Source of the DNA: Lingula anatina
Lineage: Eukaryota; Brachiopoda; Lingulata; Lingulida; Lingulidae
Assembly: GCF_001039355.2 (NCBI RefSeq)
Contig: NW_019775913.1
Coordinates: forward strand, 657,644 to 721,643
Direction of reading: 5' to 3'
DNA length: 64,000 nucleotides
In this document: piece after piece, positions 12,401 through 27,400 of the stretch
Position numbering within the stretch: the first letter of the stretch is position 1
Layout of the letters: the number at the start of each line of letters is the position of its first letter
Program-made: the position numbers and the translations under genes
The notes under the pieces: generated by a model
What the model was told of the DNA's origin: nothing
The model's database searches: none
The model's input: the letters and a program-made list of their open reading frames with translations, nothing else

Positions 12401-15400
12401 ATCAATTTCAAAAGTGGGGTTCTTTTTCCCCCCCAAAAAAAGGGCCCTCTACAATGAAACCTTTGTGTACCTAGATCAAATATTACCCAGAATGGACCTT
12501 TTCCTGACAAAAAGAGTTTTTTTGAACCCCGACGCGCCTCCCACCCCCACCCACCCACCTATAGTTATGGCCTATAGATTCATTGCCAATGTTCCAGTTT
12601 TGTTACTGACAATACCTCACATGCACCTGTAGGTTTCATTTTCTTAAGACAATTAAGACAAGACTTATCTGCTCTCTGCACAATTAACTAATAATGACTG
12701 CGATCATCACAATAATTTCTTGGTATTTATTCTTAATGAAATATGCTATATGTCTTTTGGCAAAGGCACTGCCAGCTAGATTAACTTCAGAATAACCCAA
12801 ACCTTTCTTAGAGACTGTAATACCAACATATATTGGTATCATGATCTAGAACCAGGACAAGGCACTGTGGTCTGTCCAGTTTTCCCCATTTATAACTTTG
12901 ATTTATTTATAACTTTGATTTCAACATTTATGATCAAATGTGCAATCAACTCATCAAACTTAAATTCATGATGAAAGCATCAGAAAAGTTTTCCCAAATC
13001 CTTATTCACAAAAGCTTCCACCTACCTATCAGGTGTAACTATCTTTATCTTCTTGCCCTCTTTCAAAGCACGAAGACATCGAAGTCTGCCTAAATATGGG
13101 CTGCCACCCCCTCCACACCCCATTATACCAGCCCCTACACTGATACATTCTATATCCCAGGGAGAGAGCTCCCATTCTCCACTGGGGGTAATGGTAGGGG
13201 GCACCTGCTGGGCTGTCACCTCAGTGAGGGTGTGGTCCTTCAATCTCTGTTCCTCTGCTCTTAGCTGTTCCTCTGATACTGAAGTGGATATATGTATATA
13301 TACACACGAAAAATAAAAGAAAAAAAAAGAAAAATTATTGAATCACAAATCTCTTTTTCACCAGTGTTTTCACCATGTTTGGCTCTTTGGGGGGCGGGGC
13401 TGCATACATGTGTGTATGTGTGTGTATGCATGTATGGTAAATCATTAGATGAAATGAGAAAAATCTGAAAAAACTAACTAGTGATTAGTCACAGTTAGGA
13501 TTTACTATGCCTTAAATCTTAACTGGTATTCAATTAAACTACTGAAATCAACCTTATTCAAAAATCTACCTTCTCCTGGTATTTCTGGAGGTACAGGCAG
13601 GGATCCTCCTGGTTCAAAGATTGTGTCATGTTCTGTGCTGCCATCTAGTGTCTGCAGACTTCCCACAGCATGTATGTGTATCCTGGTGGCATTACCTGGG
13701 AGATAGGCCAGGGGAACCTCTGCCACCTCTGTGATCTGAATGGGGCAGGGGTTTTCAATTAATTTGATAACACTTTTTTAAAGATAGATGAAAAAAAAAG
13801 TTATCACTGTGACAAAAAGGGCAGAAACATGACAGAAATAATAACATATTCATATTAACCTGGATGCTATCAATAAAGTGATTAGTTCCAAATACTTAAC
13901 AAAAATTGATAAAGTAGTCACTTTAACAACTTTCTATCAAACCAAATTTTATGGATTTGTCTGTTCAATAATAAATGTGTATTGACTAAATAATGAACCA
14001 TATGCTAAAGGAGATGTGCAATGTGAAATGCATGAAGACATTTTCAAAGGACATGCAACATAAAACACAACGAGTCATTTTCAAAGAAGCAACATTCATT
14101 TTTCCTTTAGCTATTCTGTCAATCATAAAAGAAATTTACATTTATTCATGCCATGGATAGATATAAATTGTAATTAATGGATTCAATAAATTATGTATCA
14201 CTAAGGTCCACAAGTATTAAAAGATACTCAGACACATAAATTGAATTAGAAACCAACTTCCATTTGCATCTGATGGTAAATCCTAATTTGATAAATAGAG
14301 TTTTGGAATGCTGCCAACATTCAATTTCCTAAGATCAAAACTTCCATTTATTTCAGCAAGGGCTGCTGACCCTCTGATTATACTCTGACTATTTGCCCGT
14401 ACGAAGTAGGATTCCATCCATTTAATTGATTCTTGAGTAGTCAAATAAATTTTCCTTCTTCAATTCAAACATCATAGTTTCCTTTGGGAGACAAGAGCAT
14501 GCATTCTGGCAAATACAAGCATAAATTTACATAGTGGGAAAGCTTACAGCAGAGAAACCAACAGATCTAAGCTAGTGCAACACCTAGAGCTTTAATATTA
14601 TTGCAGAAAAATTGATTCAAAATTATTGATGTACTATATGTCAAAACATAACACTTCATATTCTCAATTAACTTCAGCCAGTTTATACAAATAATGTGTT
14701 GTAAGTCTGCATACTTAATCTCCTGCTCATAAATAGCCTGGATAGTCGACTAGTAGCTAAACTCACAACTGTTGTTGTACAATTACACAAGAAAAATAGG
14801 GGTCTCTAGTGGACTTAATGTATCACAGCGACTGCCACTGCCTGGACTGGCATATATAAGGCAAGGAACTTGAAGCAAGGGCTCAGGAAAGTCACTGATA
14901 TAGCTGCAACTCTCCTGAAGACCACAAAACCAAATTACCTCAGATTAGGAACCAGAGACAGCATCAAACAGGTAAGATGTACATGTTACTGGAGAGATAA
15001 CCACATACATACAATACATGTGACATTCCAATATCTAATGCAAACTTAGTATGGTTGCATGCACAGGGAATGGACTTTCTTACATAACTAGTTGCTTGAT
15101 ACAGAAACAATAAAATAAGTATTGAAAATTTTATGACATTCAATCAAATTGAAAATTGACACTTGGGCAATATGTGTGTGTGCGTGTGAATGTGAATGTG
15201 TGTGTATGTGTGCGTTGCATTAATAAATATAGCAACTTAGTCATAATGGAACAGTGATGTCTAATAGCACACTGTTCTATATAAAACTGCATGTCATTCA
15301 ACTGTTGTGAACTGAATATCAAATTCACATCATATCTTAAACACCATGGGGTAATTATTCATTTTGTGCAGATTGGCAGACAACTTGAGATGTTTCTCTG

Positions 15401-18400
15401 CTGTGTCATGCTTTATCTAGAATAACACCTCTTTTGGATATTGTGCAAGTTCAAGGAATTATTCAAGATATTCGATCCAAGTTTTCATAAAACACTAAAA
15501 GATTTTATGGAATTATACAATGACATTTACACACGGGTGAACGCAAAGATCCATGAAATCATGAAAATGACAATAAATATTTTAGAAGAATTATATATTG
15601 CTGCTTGTAATATGCAGAAAGTTGTAATAATTAACTGATCATCTTGAAAGCTGCAAACATGAAATTTGGAAGCATTTAGGAAAAAATTTAATAAAAAATG
15701 GGTTTGCAAAACAAGGTTAATGATTATATCTGAGTGATAAATTTCTGTGACAAATATTTCAGAATCTACCCTCAGAGTGCTGACTTTAATGAGATTATAC
15801 AGGGCATCAGGGCCTGTATATTTACTACTCTCACAGATAGACTGAATATTATTCAAGCAAAAGTCTGTTGCTACTCTGAAGTGTAAATAGGCTGGTTCCT
15901 GATTAAATTGGCTAAATTAACAACTTCTGTATTCAGTTAAAAAGGAATTGTTTTTAAGCAGTGCTGTACGTGTGTTAACCTTACTGTAAGTTGCGAACAC
16001 GTAGATTGAAGGATTGGCAAGTTCTCATATGCCAAGTGTAAGAGCGGCTGACAATAAATACATTTCTAAGTATTTCCCAGAATGCGCATTTAAGGACAGC
16101 CAGCCTTAATGCAATAAACGTTTGCCGAGATCAGTGTTATTGCTTTGAAAAGGGCTGTTGGGAAATCCTGTACACAGTTTATTATCTTTCGTTTCATTCT
16201 GATTTAATCAATGGGAGAAGGTATGTACATTACTTAAGAGAGGAAAAGTTTTTAATCTTATATCAAAATTAGATTGACCTGGGTTAACAGTAGTCTTCAG
16301 CAGAAATAGAAAAAGAGAAAAAAATCTCCAGAGAAAATTTAAGGCACACAAATTTGCAACATGGAATTTTACCATGTAACTGAGGTCTGTTAGAAATTTG
16401 AAATAACCTGTGTACTTCTTGAAAAACCCGCCACAAATTTGGGATTTTTTTTTCACATTTACTGCAAACATTTTAAGGTTTGACATCTTAAGGAGACATC
16501 ATTTTAAGACAGTTTGACTTTCCATCTGTATGCATTCAAATAATTTATTGCTAAAGTACTTCAGGGTAAGCATATGAAAAGCCTGTGATTTCTAAATTAA
16601 AAATTGCACAAAATCATACATTGCCGTGCAAACCAATTATTTCCATCTCACTTTGAACCTGTACTGTTGAACATATAACTCTTTGCTGTTGCAATTTGTC
16701 ATGTTAGTACGTCAAACAATGCAGTAAAGCTAATTTCTGTCTGAATAAATCTTATATTTGAACAGATCTTTACGCTAAATGCTTTTAATTCAACCACATG
16801 AAATATTTGTATATCTTTATAAGTATAAATACCATTAACATAAAAATTCAAAGATACTCGTAATTTTAATCATATTTATACTATTTTAAAAGTGGCCTAA
16901 AAGTGCAAGACACCGGCCCCTGATAAATATAGAACTGTTTCAATTTTCAAAGGCAATGCAATGAAGCTTGAAATGCATCTAACCAAGGAATCATTAAAAC
17001 CGGAGAGCTTCATTACCTCACATCACAGCTATTATTCCACTACTCAAAAATAACAGGATGTTGTGGAAGCGGCCATGCCCCAGTAAGGTGAAGGATTTAC
17101 GATAATTCTAAAAGCTTATAGCACAAATAAGGTGATAAGCCAGCCACTCAAATAATGAAGGTGAAATATTCCAGTGAAATTGTTAGTTCTGTGAATCAAA
17201 TAAAAGATGAGAGCATTGCACTGTCTGTGAAATTCATCAATTGTTTAGCATTTAGTTACTGTTGGAGAAGCTAAATTAAATCTGTAAATGGGCAGAAATC
17301 ATATTAGCAAAACTAAACATTGATTTTTTTGTGGACTTCTGTTTTGAAAAAATGCTGTGCTAATTAACTGTTGTGTCAAATGCACCACCTTACAAGCACG
17401 ACCACCCAGCCCAATCGGACAATCCTTCACATCCCATAATAATATCTCTTCATTAATTATAAACATTAAAACTGGCCCATGATGGAACCTATTTACTAAG
17501 GAGCTGGGAGGCTGGGATATCAGAGAGATTAGAATGCCTCCTGATGGTTAGAAATTGTAATCACACCATCTGCTGAGTTGGTGCAGCACTGGTTGATAAA
17601 TCATAAAAATTGGACCACACATTTTGCAATGGGAGTTCATTTTATTCATATTTCTAGTTACTAATATACACAGATAAAGATAGGAGGTGGCTTAATTAAT
17701 GAAAGCATTCTATGCTCTCCTGTACTAGTAATAAATACAATGACAAACAACATATATAGCTATTTACTTAAACCTAACAAAGACATTTATAAGAACAAGA
17801 ATCAAACACAAATGCACTTTGGAAATAATTCTTATTTTATACCAGCAGACAAGACATGTAAGGAGACCATCAATCACTCTGGCCTTAATAGAACTTCAAA
17901 GTGAGCAGAAATAGAAACTGCTCCCATCAATTAATAAGCAAGGACTTAATTGATGCATAAACAAAAAGAAACCACAGAAGTCAAATGGAAAAGTAAAATC
18001 CAGGCCTGTAGTCAGAATTTTCAAAAGGGAGTTTTTTTTTCTGAAAAAAAATAGACCCTTTTTCCACAAAACTTATTTATATTGTATATTATTTTCGGTA
18101 CTAGTATAACACATGGAAAGCTTTTCTATTTAGTGTGGACATCTCCAGCCAATTTTTCCAGTCAAAAACGTGATACTGTGATGACTCAATATGTTAAATC
18201 GGGGAAAATTAACAATCTTTTGGATACATAATTTTTGAATCATTAAAACATATTTCTCTTTTGCATCTGTGGTGTTTTACAGTACACAACAGAATTATAA
18301 AGCACCCTGCTTTTCAATTTTGCTGCTAACACTCAATAAAAATGTTCTAATTTTAATAAATTAAACTTTGAAAAATACAGTACCTGTAAAATTCTAAATT

Positions 18401-21400
18401 TTCCCCATTGAAAGGGTTAATCTTCTCCACTGAATGATCCCCCCTTCCAATTAGCCTGAAAATCCAACTTCTGGCATTAAAATATATATATACCCATAAT
18501 ATATAATTATCTGATATATTGCAGATATGTAGAGTATACATAAAACACAGTTTTCTCAGTGCGTTCCACATGGAATATCTAGTTCCCTGTACATTTGTGC
18601 CCCCGGGTCTCCCTTTCCTCTGGTTACCAATAACCACTCATTTATGGTTACATGTACAACACGATTACAGCTCCGCAATTTGTCACACCTGACAATCAAG
18701 ATCTAATAATGTCCTTCCACATGTTCCGTGAGGGTCTGATTTTATTATAAGACTTATAAAAATTCGACATTTAAAATTTGCCAGCGGATTCTTTTTAAAA
18801 GTGATTGCTATCAAGAAATCAAACCAGTTTATTATCTGTCATCTTGTTAGTATATATCAGTTTTAACAGTTTTAATTATTAAAATAATCATCTGGTAAGC
18901 AGTTCGACCGGTGCCGAAAATGAGGACTCCAAGCTGCCTGTTTCCAATGAAGTTTGATCACCTGATGAATGAAGCAATGATATCAATACAAATATCAAAC
19001 CTATTTGCTACTATGAATTGCTGCACTTAATGAGATTTCCACCTCAAGGAATTGGTTTAATTTCTTACGTGGGGAAGCCATAATCGTGGGTGTTTTATAC
19101 AGAGTTGCACAGAAAAACTCACACAATAGTGAGTGAAGACTTATATATGCAGCAATTAACAAAATCAACAAACCCCTCAGTCCTGTGAGATAATGAAAAG
19201 CTTTGGAAACCTCTTAGTTGCGGAGTTTGTACAAATTTGTGTGAGTTTCGCCTAAAGTTTATATAATCTTTGGTATCTATAAGAATAAAAAAAAATTAGT
19301 ATTTGTGAGAACCTGTGGATATATCATTTTCATAATATACTGCTGTATACTGCAAGACTGATATTGAGCTAAATGTCCAATGATCATTCTTTTTTACAAT
19401 TAGGTCTTTTTTTGCCAAATCTGGCAATGTAAATGGTTTTGTTGACATTTTAACCTTTGATAAAATTTCAGGTCATCAACATACAAGTTAAGTATAATTT
19501 CAAAATGGCCTCCAAAACTTACTGTCTTTTTTACTATGAAACAGAAAAGTATATCAAGATGGTCACTAAAACTATATATTTGTTATAAACTGAAATTAAA
19601 AAAATACACAAGGTGCTTAAGCCCCCATTTCTATACCATGTCTTATATTTTCTTCTCACTGCTTTTGTTTTCATTATCATGAGTTTTGGTTTTTATAGAA
19701 AGGTTCCTGTGCCTGTCATATATCCCTGAAAATTTCTCAATCAAAGATGGGGCACTGGCTGCCCTCTTATCTTGCTTCTAATAGAATCCAATAAGAATTT
19801 CTATTAAGAGCAATCAAAGTGACCCAAGCAGATTGCCTGTGAAAGCTACGCAAGAGGACACTTGATCAGAATGAGCAAAATCTAATTTACTCAGGAACAA
19901 AGAGGAAATCTAATATAACTGGAGAAAGAAAAATGGCGGTTATAAATCATTCATTTTTTAAGTCAAATAGTTGATGCCCAATATTATAAGGTACTGATGG
20001 TTATTTGAAAGCTGATATCTTTGAACATGAAATAAGCCAAACTATAAAAAAAAGAAAAAAATGACCACAGCATAAAAAGTCACATGTATGTGCAACAGTA
20101 TTGTTCCACTTACAGTATGATAATTATCTGATACAGCATGTACTGTCCTCCGTCAGTTACCTTATTCTTACCTGAATATTTGAGTTTTTCAGATATCTCA
20201 TAAAAGGTATATTATTGAATATCTATCAGTTTAGTTAAAAATGTGAACAAATCAGTTTTTGTCAGAAAAATGTTCAATGTCATCTAAAAACAACTTCAAT
20301 ATAATATATAAATACCTATTAATAAATAGTCTGATTTCTATTCCTTCCTAATGTTTGTTCATGTAGTATACAAGTATTGACTGTCTGAGGTCACCTCTTG
20401 GCTAGGTTCAACTTGAAGCTGGGAAAATTGATCAACGCCAAAGGCAGAGGTCAATTATCCTTGCTTCAGGTTGAACCTAGTGGAGAAGTGACCAAAGCAC
20501 AAAGTCTATAACTGCTTTGTTATAGGATCAGAGATTTTTTTAGATAACTGAAAATAATTAAGACATATTGAGAACTTATCGATGAGGCATTTGGCTCATG
20601 TTGAGACATGGAGTACATGTAGATCCAAGATGGCAGATTGATTTGACCAGAAGGTCAACTCACTAAAATAACTGACCCTGTGGAAGTCTGAATTGTTCCA
20701 ATACCAGTACATCTGAGGAGGGGGGGAGGGGCTGGGGGCAGGGAATGAGGGGAAGAGAGCTTCAAACTCTGATGGCACAATGAATGCTGCCAGTACCTTA
20801 AAATAAGAGGCATGATTGTAGAATTCAGTTTTAAATTCAAACTACTTGTAAAGTAAAAAGTGAACATTGTGCTCTAGGCCGGGATGTCAACTGCACTGAC
20901 TGATTACCTACATATAATGAAAACCACTGCCAGTGTTAACATGCAGTTAACTAAAAATTCAAACAGCTCTTTGTTCTGATGGATAAGGTGACATAAGAAA
21001 GATGACATGTAATTACCTCTGAAAATCTCTTAGTAGAATTCCAAGAATGAATCCTTTTCAGGCCTTTTACCGTAAATTGTTTCAACCATCTACATTAACA
21101 GAATCATTACATGAGTGCACATTGATTTCCTTAAAACATGCTTACATTTCACAGAGAAGCGTAGAACATATTATGTTTCTTTCATAATAAAAAAAGGACC
21201 AAAATAAAAAACCACACCTTACATAAATCAAATGCGGAAAGCTAGGTTGTATATGATTCAGACAAGTATTGAAAATGCAAAAGCTATTGATTTTCTTAAC
21301 TTCAAAAGCCTCATTTAATTAAACAATTATTCATCAAAAACAAATAACATCCTTAGGATTTACCTAAGCTAGATAAAATTCCACAAGGGACCCTTAATGT

Positions 21401-24400
21401 ACATGTTTTCTTAATGCTGATCTCTCCTCTGTTGCCAAACCTTGTTTTTCAAAACAGATATTCAAAATTCATTGTAAGTTAAAGATAACACTGATGTAAT
21501 GCATTTGCACTTCTTTCTTTAGTCAGACCTCAACAGAGATTCTGAAAGGCTCATATTGATAAAGAAGTCTTGGTTAATTGCAATTAATGATTTACACCCC
21601 CAATTGATGACCCTACAGGTGTTCACAAAATCCACGGTTCACTCACAATAGACAGGAGTTTTACACATTAAGTTTGAGCATAAACACGTTATAGATCACA
21701 ATAGTAAATGACTTGGGATTACAATAACTAAAAAAAATAAGATCCAAGAAAAAACATTAATCTATCAAACAATTATAAATAACACTTTTTTCAAAGCCCA
21801 TTAAGTCATTGTTAATGGGCATGTTTTTTTTATCATCAGTGGGTTACAGGCAAATAAGCAGGTCTATAAGCTCATTAGTGCAATGTGCATTAGAGAATGA
21901 ATGTTTTACATTGAACATTCCTGAAACTCAAAACATGAATTACCTTTCAAAATCACATCAATGATACATTTAATTGATTTCTTTATATTTCTTCAAGCAA
22001 CTTTATACAAGATTGTGCAGCCTTCCATCCGGAAGTCATCTGTTCAGTAGTTTCTTGAACCAAGAAATCCCTTACTATTAAACTCCATCTAGATAATCCA
22101 TCAAACGCACACGGCTTTAACAACTTTGTACTTTATTACAGGATAACCATAAATGAACATCCTTATAACTAAGATCTATCTGTGCCACTGGCTGATCATT
22201 TAGAACAGATGTGCCCACAATTACACCTGGACAACATTGGAAATTTCTCCACGCTTCCTGAATTTTGCAATGACTTGGGTCTAATGGCGATATGGCCATT
22301 ATTTTCATTTGATTTCCCTGGAGGCGGTATGTCATGGAATTTACAAAGTTTATTTTTATCCTAAGCTGGTAAATTGAATATCTTCGGTACAGCAGACTGG
22401 AGCGGTGATTTTAGAAAATAAAGTAGCATGAGGCGACCAGCGGACAACAGGGGCAAGCAACAGACTGACTTGAAGCTGTGATTCAAAAGTTTGCTTTTGT
22501 CAAGGATAAATATTTTTCCACCGCAGATTAATAAAAAGCAAATGATGTGGGAAAATAAATTTATTTAATTACCTGAAAAGTTTATAAGTTTAAACACATG
22601 GTTTGAATTAAAACAATGGAGAAGAGTATGTAGTTTAGTTTCCATGTCACAGCTGGAAACTGTATAGAGTAATATTTCTCTCCACATGTAGTCTACAGAA
22701 CATATCTTTATGGATTCATCAAGTGTTTAAGTCTTGACCCAATAAGAGTTACCTATGTTTACCCCCCCCCCCCCCCCCCCCCCCCACCACACACACACAC
22801 ACACACTCACACACACTCACAGTTAAGCTGTGGGCAGGTGGGACAGTTAACCAAAAGATAACAAATGCAGGCTTCCACTGTGGCCCAGACATTCAATTGC
22901 AATCAAAAAGCCTATTTCTTGGAAACAATTCTAAAACATATCAGAAAACATGCTCCAGTATAGGGACTATCTCTCTCCCCTAATCTCTCATCTGTGACAC
23001 CAACTTTATGAAATTCTCTGACACCCACTTGATGAAATTCTCTGACACCCACTTGATGAAATTCTCTGACAGCACATAATCATCAATATGTGGGCTATCC
23101 AAGAAGATAGAGTCAGAGAGATAAAAGGGCTTATCTCTAAAAGGCAGTTCTAGACAGACTGATGAAAGCGAGATGCCTTCATCACCTTCTCAATCTAAAA
23201 ACTTCGTTTAACACAGAATTACCTTGTAGTTTTACACATAAGTAAGAACAGCTCTTTAAATACTTAGGTAATGTGCAGCATTTTTGCATTATTATTTCAG
23301 TCATCAACATACAAAATGTTTTCTTAACACATTGAGTTTATCAATCAATCTCATAAATTCTGAAACATTCATCAGTTTACAAAAACAATATTTACAGACT
23401 CAGATAAAAAATAAATTGAATTTACCATAAAAAATCATGCGAATATAATCTTATTTATAGTGGCTTCTAGCTTATATAAGTTATAGTTAACTACTGTAAA
23501 CTACTGATAATATTGCTTTTGTGCTGCATGCTGCTTCTTCTGAATTTTGTTTTCGTAATTACTCTTTTTATAAATGCTACTGTGGAAAGCACATGGATTA
23601 TTCTGCATCACTTATATAAGAACTGGTATATAAATACTGTTAAATATGCAAGTACATGTCCTTTTTGAATTTCAAAGATGAATACAAGCACTGACAATAA
23701 TAGGATGGTATGTAAGGTGTATGCCATACTTATTGAGCGACAGTCACTGTAACAGTATGGAAATGAATTTTCATTGTCATTGTGATGATTGCTATGGAAA
23801 ATTGATTATAGCCATGACAGAGTTTGTCTGACTTTGTATAATTAATCAAGTAGTGGCCTAGTGCTGAAGCACTTATGATATTAAGATGAAGGCTGAAGTA
23901 TACATGTTCCACTGACTTTTTTTCTGTGATAAATCAAGATTAATATTTGTTTCCTGGAACTATCATAAGTGACAAAGTGGGTTTTCTCTCTCTAATAGAT
24001 GACAGTGGTTTGGGTTTTGGGTGAACATTCACATTTGGATACAGTATTAGAGGACTCATTCCCAGTATAATTTTCATTCTATGAAGATCGATCTAACTCT
24101 GTGGGGACTCTTGCTGATTGCAATCAGATAAACAGATTAACACACCTCCTCATTTTCAATGTACTCATATAATCACCAGCTTTTCTATATTCAATGCCAG
24201 GAAACGGCATGTTTATCTTTTTAATCTACATGATTGCATTCACCAAGGGTAGGACTTATGTACATAGAACAATAATTTTATTGGAAATTAGCCCTCAAAT
24301 ACTGAATCTAAATGTGAATGTTCAGTCAAAACACAAATTATTGCCATCTCTATAATTAGCATCAGCACATGATATTCAATCAGATTTTCATCATCATTTA

Positions 24401-27400
24401 TGAACCATTATTATTTGCATAACTATTGTTCAAATAACTCAAATATGGTATAATATTCTCATAACTATTGTTCAAATATCTCAAATATGGTATAATATTC
24501 TAATGCTAATTAACCACAATTAACTGTCCTTCTGATATTACAGATCTTTGGAACCAACCAATATAAAAAATATACTGATTAAAGATGTCCTGAGGAACAA
24601 TCCTTGGCGAACCATTTAGATAAAATGTAACTATGTGTCTTATTTTGTATTCTTGCATCTAGAATAAAAAAATCTTGAAAGCACTCTAACTGGCCCTATA
24701 GCTATGGTAATTGGTATACCAACTGGCATAATTCAATCTGCTCTTATTATGATAGCCGGTGAAAGGGGACTAACTCTACAAACTCCATCACACCATCCAT
24801 TCATCAGGTATGCTCACAACCATTCACAATCACTGGTACCAACCATTATTTGCTCATTTAAAACAAATTACAGGCACCTTTCCACACCGTACAAGAGTCC
24901 AACTGGGACAGATTATTACTGGGTAATTACCAACTGGCAAGTCAACCTTTGCTTAACAGTGTTTAGAAAAGTGAGCTGGGCTTTTCAAGCAACCCAATCA
25001 ACACTGATCTTCCATTTCAGTAACCAAAGCCGTAGAGCAAATTACATGCCTGTTACCGATTTTTATTTTCCTCATTTAAGAAGATACCATTTCAAGTTCA
25101 AACGTTTTTCTGAAAATTTACTTTCCGCTTTGATTTAAATCAGCTGCATCATGGTCGTATAAGCATTACTGATCCTACAGCTCACGTAAATCAAACTTTT
25201 AAATTGAATACACTCCACGTGTAAAAAAGTAGTTCTTTTTTCTTTTTAAACACCAGGACCTGGTTGAAGGTCAGTATTTAAATGCTGTGAGGTGGCCAAC
25301 CGAAAGACTTCTTGACAGGAACTCACTCAAGACGAATGTTATCCAGACATGGCCACCATGTCACAACTCGGGTGTAACTGCACGTAAGTGTGTTTTTTCT
25401 TTACCTTTACATTTGTCCTGACCCTTTTAATGCATCTATATGGCAAAATACAGCTAGCAACATAAGAGTGATTCAAATATTGAATTTAATACTTAATGGT
25501 CAATATGTTTGATTCATTGTGATCATTTACCATACTGTAAGGTCCACTTTTTTGAACAGACACATGGTTTAGTTTGTATGAAGACAAGCCATGTGTGTTT
25601 TTTTGTAAAAACATGCATAAAGTGGGGACTTAATAGAAATTATGAACAGAAATTTACACACAGCAAGAAGAAGAGGAAAAATAAAAAGAAGGAATGTCAA
25701 TGGGTAAGAGGTGTAAAAACTGAAAATGAAGCTTGCAATTTCTCACTGCATTTACTCCATATGAAAAAAATCAACCAAAATGAAAAATGAAAATGCTGAA
25801 ATCAGGCATAATCCTGAAAACTTTTACCCATGAATCTATAACTTTATTACTTTTTTGTGGTACAGGTGCACAAGCCCCAAGAAGTGGTTCAAGAGTTCTG
25901 GTAATATTCAAATCCAATTCAATTAAATCAAAATTAGTAATAAATCCACGCTCATCTCTTCATCATTGTTATATTTTTAAAATAAAATCACAAAACAAGA
26001 CCACCACATACATGTTTATATATTTTTTGTATGAATTCTTTTGGTAATTAGCTTCTAGTTGGCGTCGAACAGCATGCATCTTGCAATCGTTTGCCTCTTA
26101 CGATCGTGATTATCTAATATATCAGGTAAAGAAGTGCACGTACGCCATTTCTGCAAATAACATGCACTTTGTGCATTCGCATGCCACATCACTGGCACTG
26201 TGATATGCCAGCAGCTATGGAATTACTGGGGTTAAACCTGCTGATATTTATGTATGGAGATGGCAAACAAGTGGGCCTGGATCACCATGATACAAATACA
26301 TTTATGTGTTGAGTGTGAATGGGCTATTGTCCCTTAAAGTAGCTGTTGAGTAAATAGGTATATAGTAAGGTGAACTAAAGAGAAAGTTTCATTCAAGAGC
26401 CGTTGGTTAGATACTGAAATGGCAAGTCATTGGAGCCAATGGTGATTGTTTTAGTAAGATGCCGTGAATGTACTGACAACTCCGCCAGTCTGTGAAAAAC
26501 GTTTTTTTGTTTAAGTTTCAATTTGTTTTTCACACCAAACATTAACAGAAGAAGTCTGTGAAAATAGGAACAAGTGACCTTGCTACTGTTTAAAGTCAAC
26601 AGTTTTCCAATTTACACTCATTGATTTACATGTTGACAGAAGGTACAGTAAGCACACAGGGCATTTTCTTCTTTTTGAGGTTTTTATTCAAAAGGTTTAG
26701 AATGTTACCTGATATTGCAGGCAATGATGATTGCTTGTGATAAAAAGATAAAACTATGCCTACACACGACACTGATAAGATTCAGTGCTAAAAGCTTGCG
26801 ATTAAAGCCCTTTTTCCTACAATTTTGACATAACTGGCAATTTGCAATGATCTCAAAAAAGACAGCAGCAATATTAAAAACAGAACACTTGAAAGTCTTC
26901 CCATGTTATGCTCAGTGATGAATCGTCTTGATCTGATAAACCCGTGAATGAAAGTTTTGCTCTAAGTGGAAAGCCACTTGCACAGTGTTAACAGATTACT
27001 TCTAGTGCCATCGTCTCTAAACTTGGTTCTTTCAGTAATTGAACAATTTTTTAAGCTTGGTTGCTTGCTTTGCAATCAATCGTGCAGATAGTCCTAAGGT
27101 TGTTCACCCTTAACAAGAAAAAAGCAACACTTCATAAATGATGGATGAGTGTCACAAACAGGAGAGAGAAAGAGAAAGAATCTAGATTCAATTTCAATTA
27201 ATAAAAATGCTAGAACCATTATATTCATGTTGATTTCTAAACTCATCCTGCATTTTTGCCAAAACCTCCTTATCAATAAAAAACAAAAAATATGGTTTGG
27301 CAGTTATGATGATAGAAAATGTGTTGGATATATACCAAAACAAACATGGCAATGTCATACACAAGAAATCAGAATATGTACGCACACTGAAAATTATCTG

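Larger units (their letters stand above)
11383..13025. other. Intron of the hydantoinase-DUF917 gene, repeat-rich
   Basis: 1643 nt. It contains the 30-bp minisatellite at 11785-11922, the perfect-TIR MITE at 12133-12285 and a hAT-like element at 12388-12577. No exon is supported; short open frames through the minisatellite are a consequence of its period being a multiple of three. Confidence 0.8.

Noticed and set aside
24704-25138. 144-codon open frame on the plus strand
   Set aside because: Longest unexplained open frame after the real genes, but its translation has no recognisable domain, no strong start context and unremarkable composition; in 64 kb such a frame can arise by chance.
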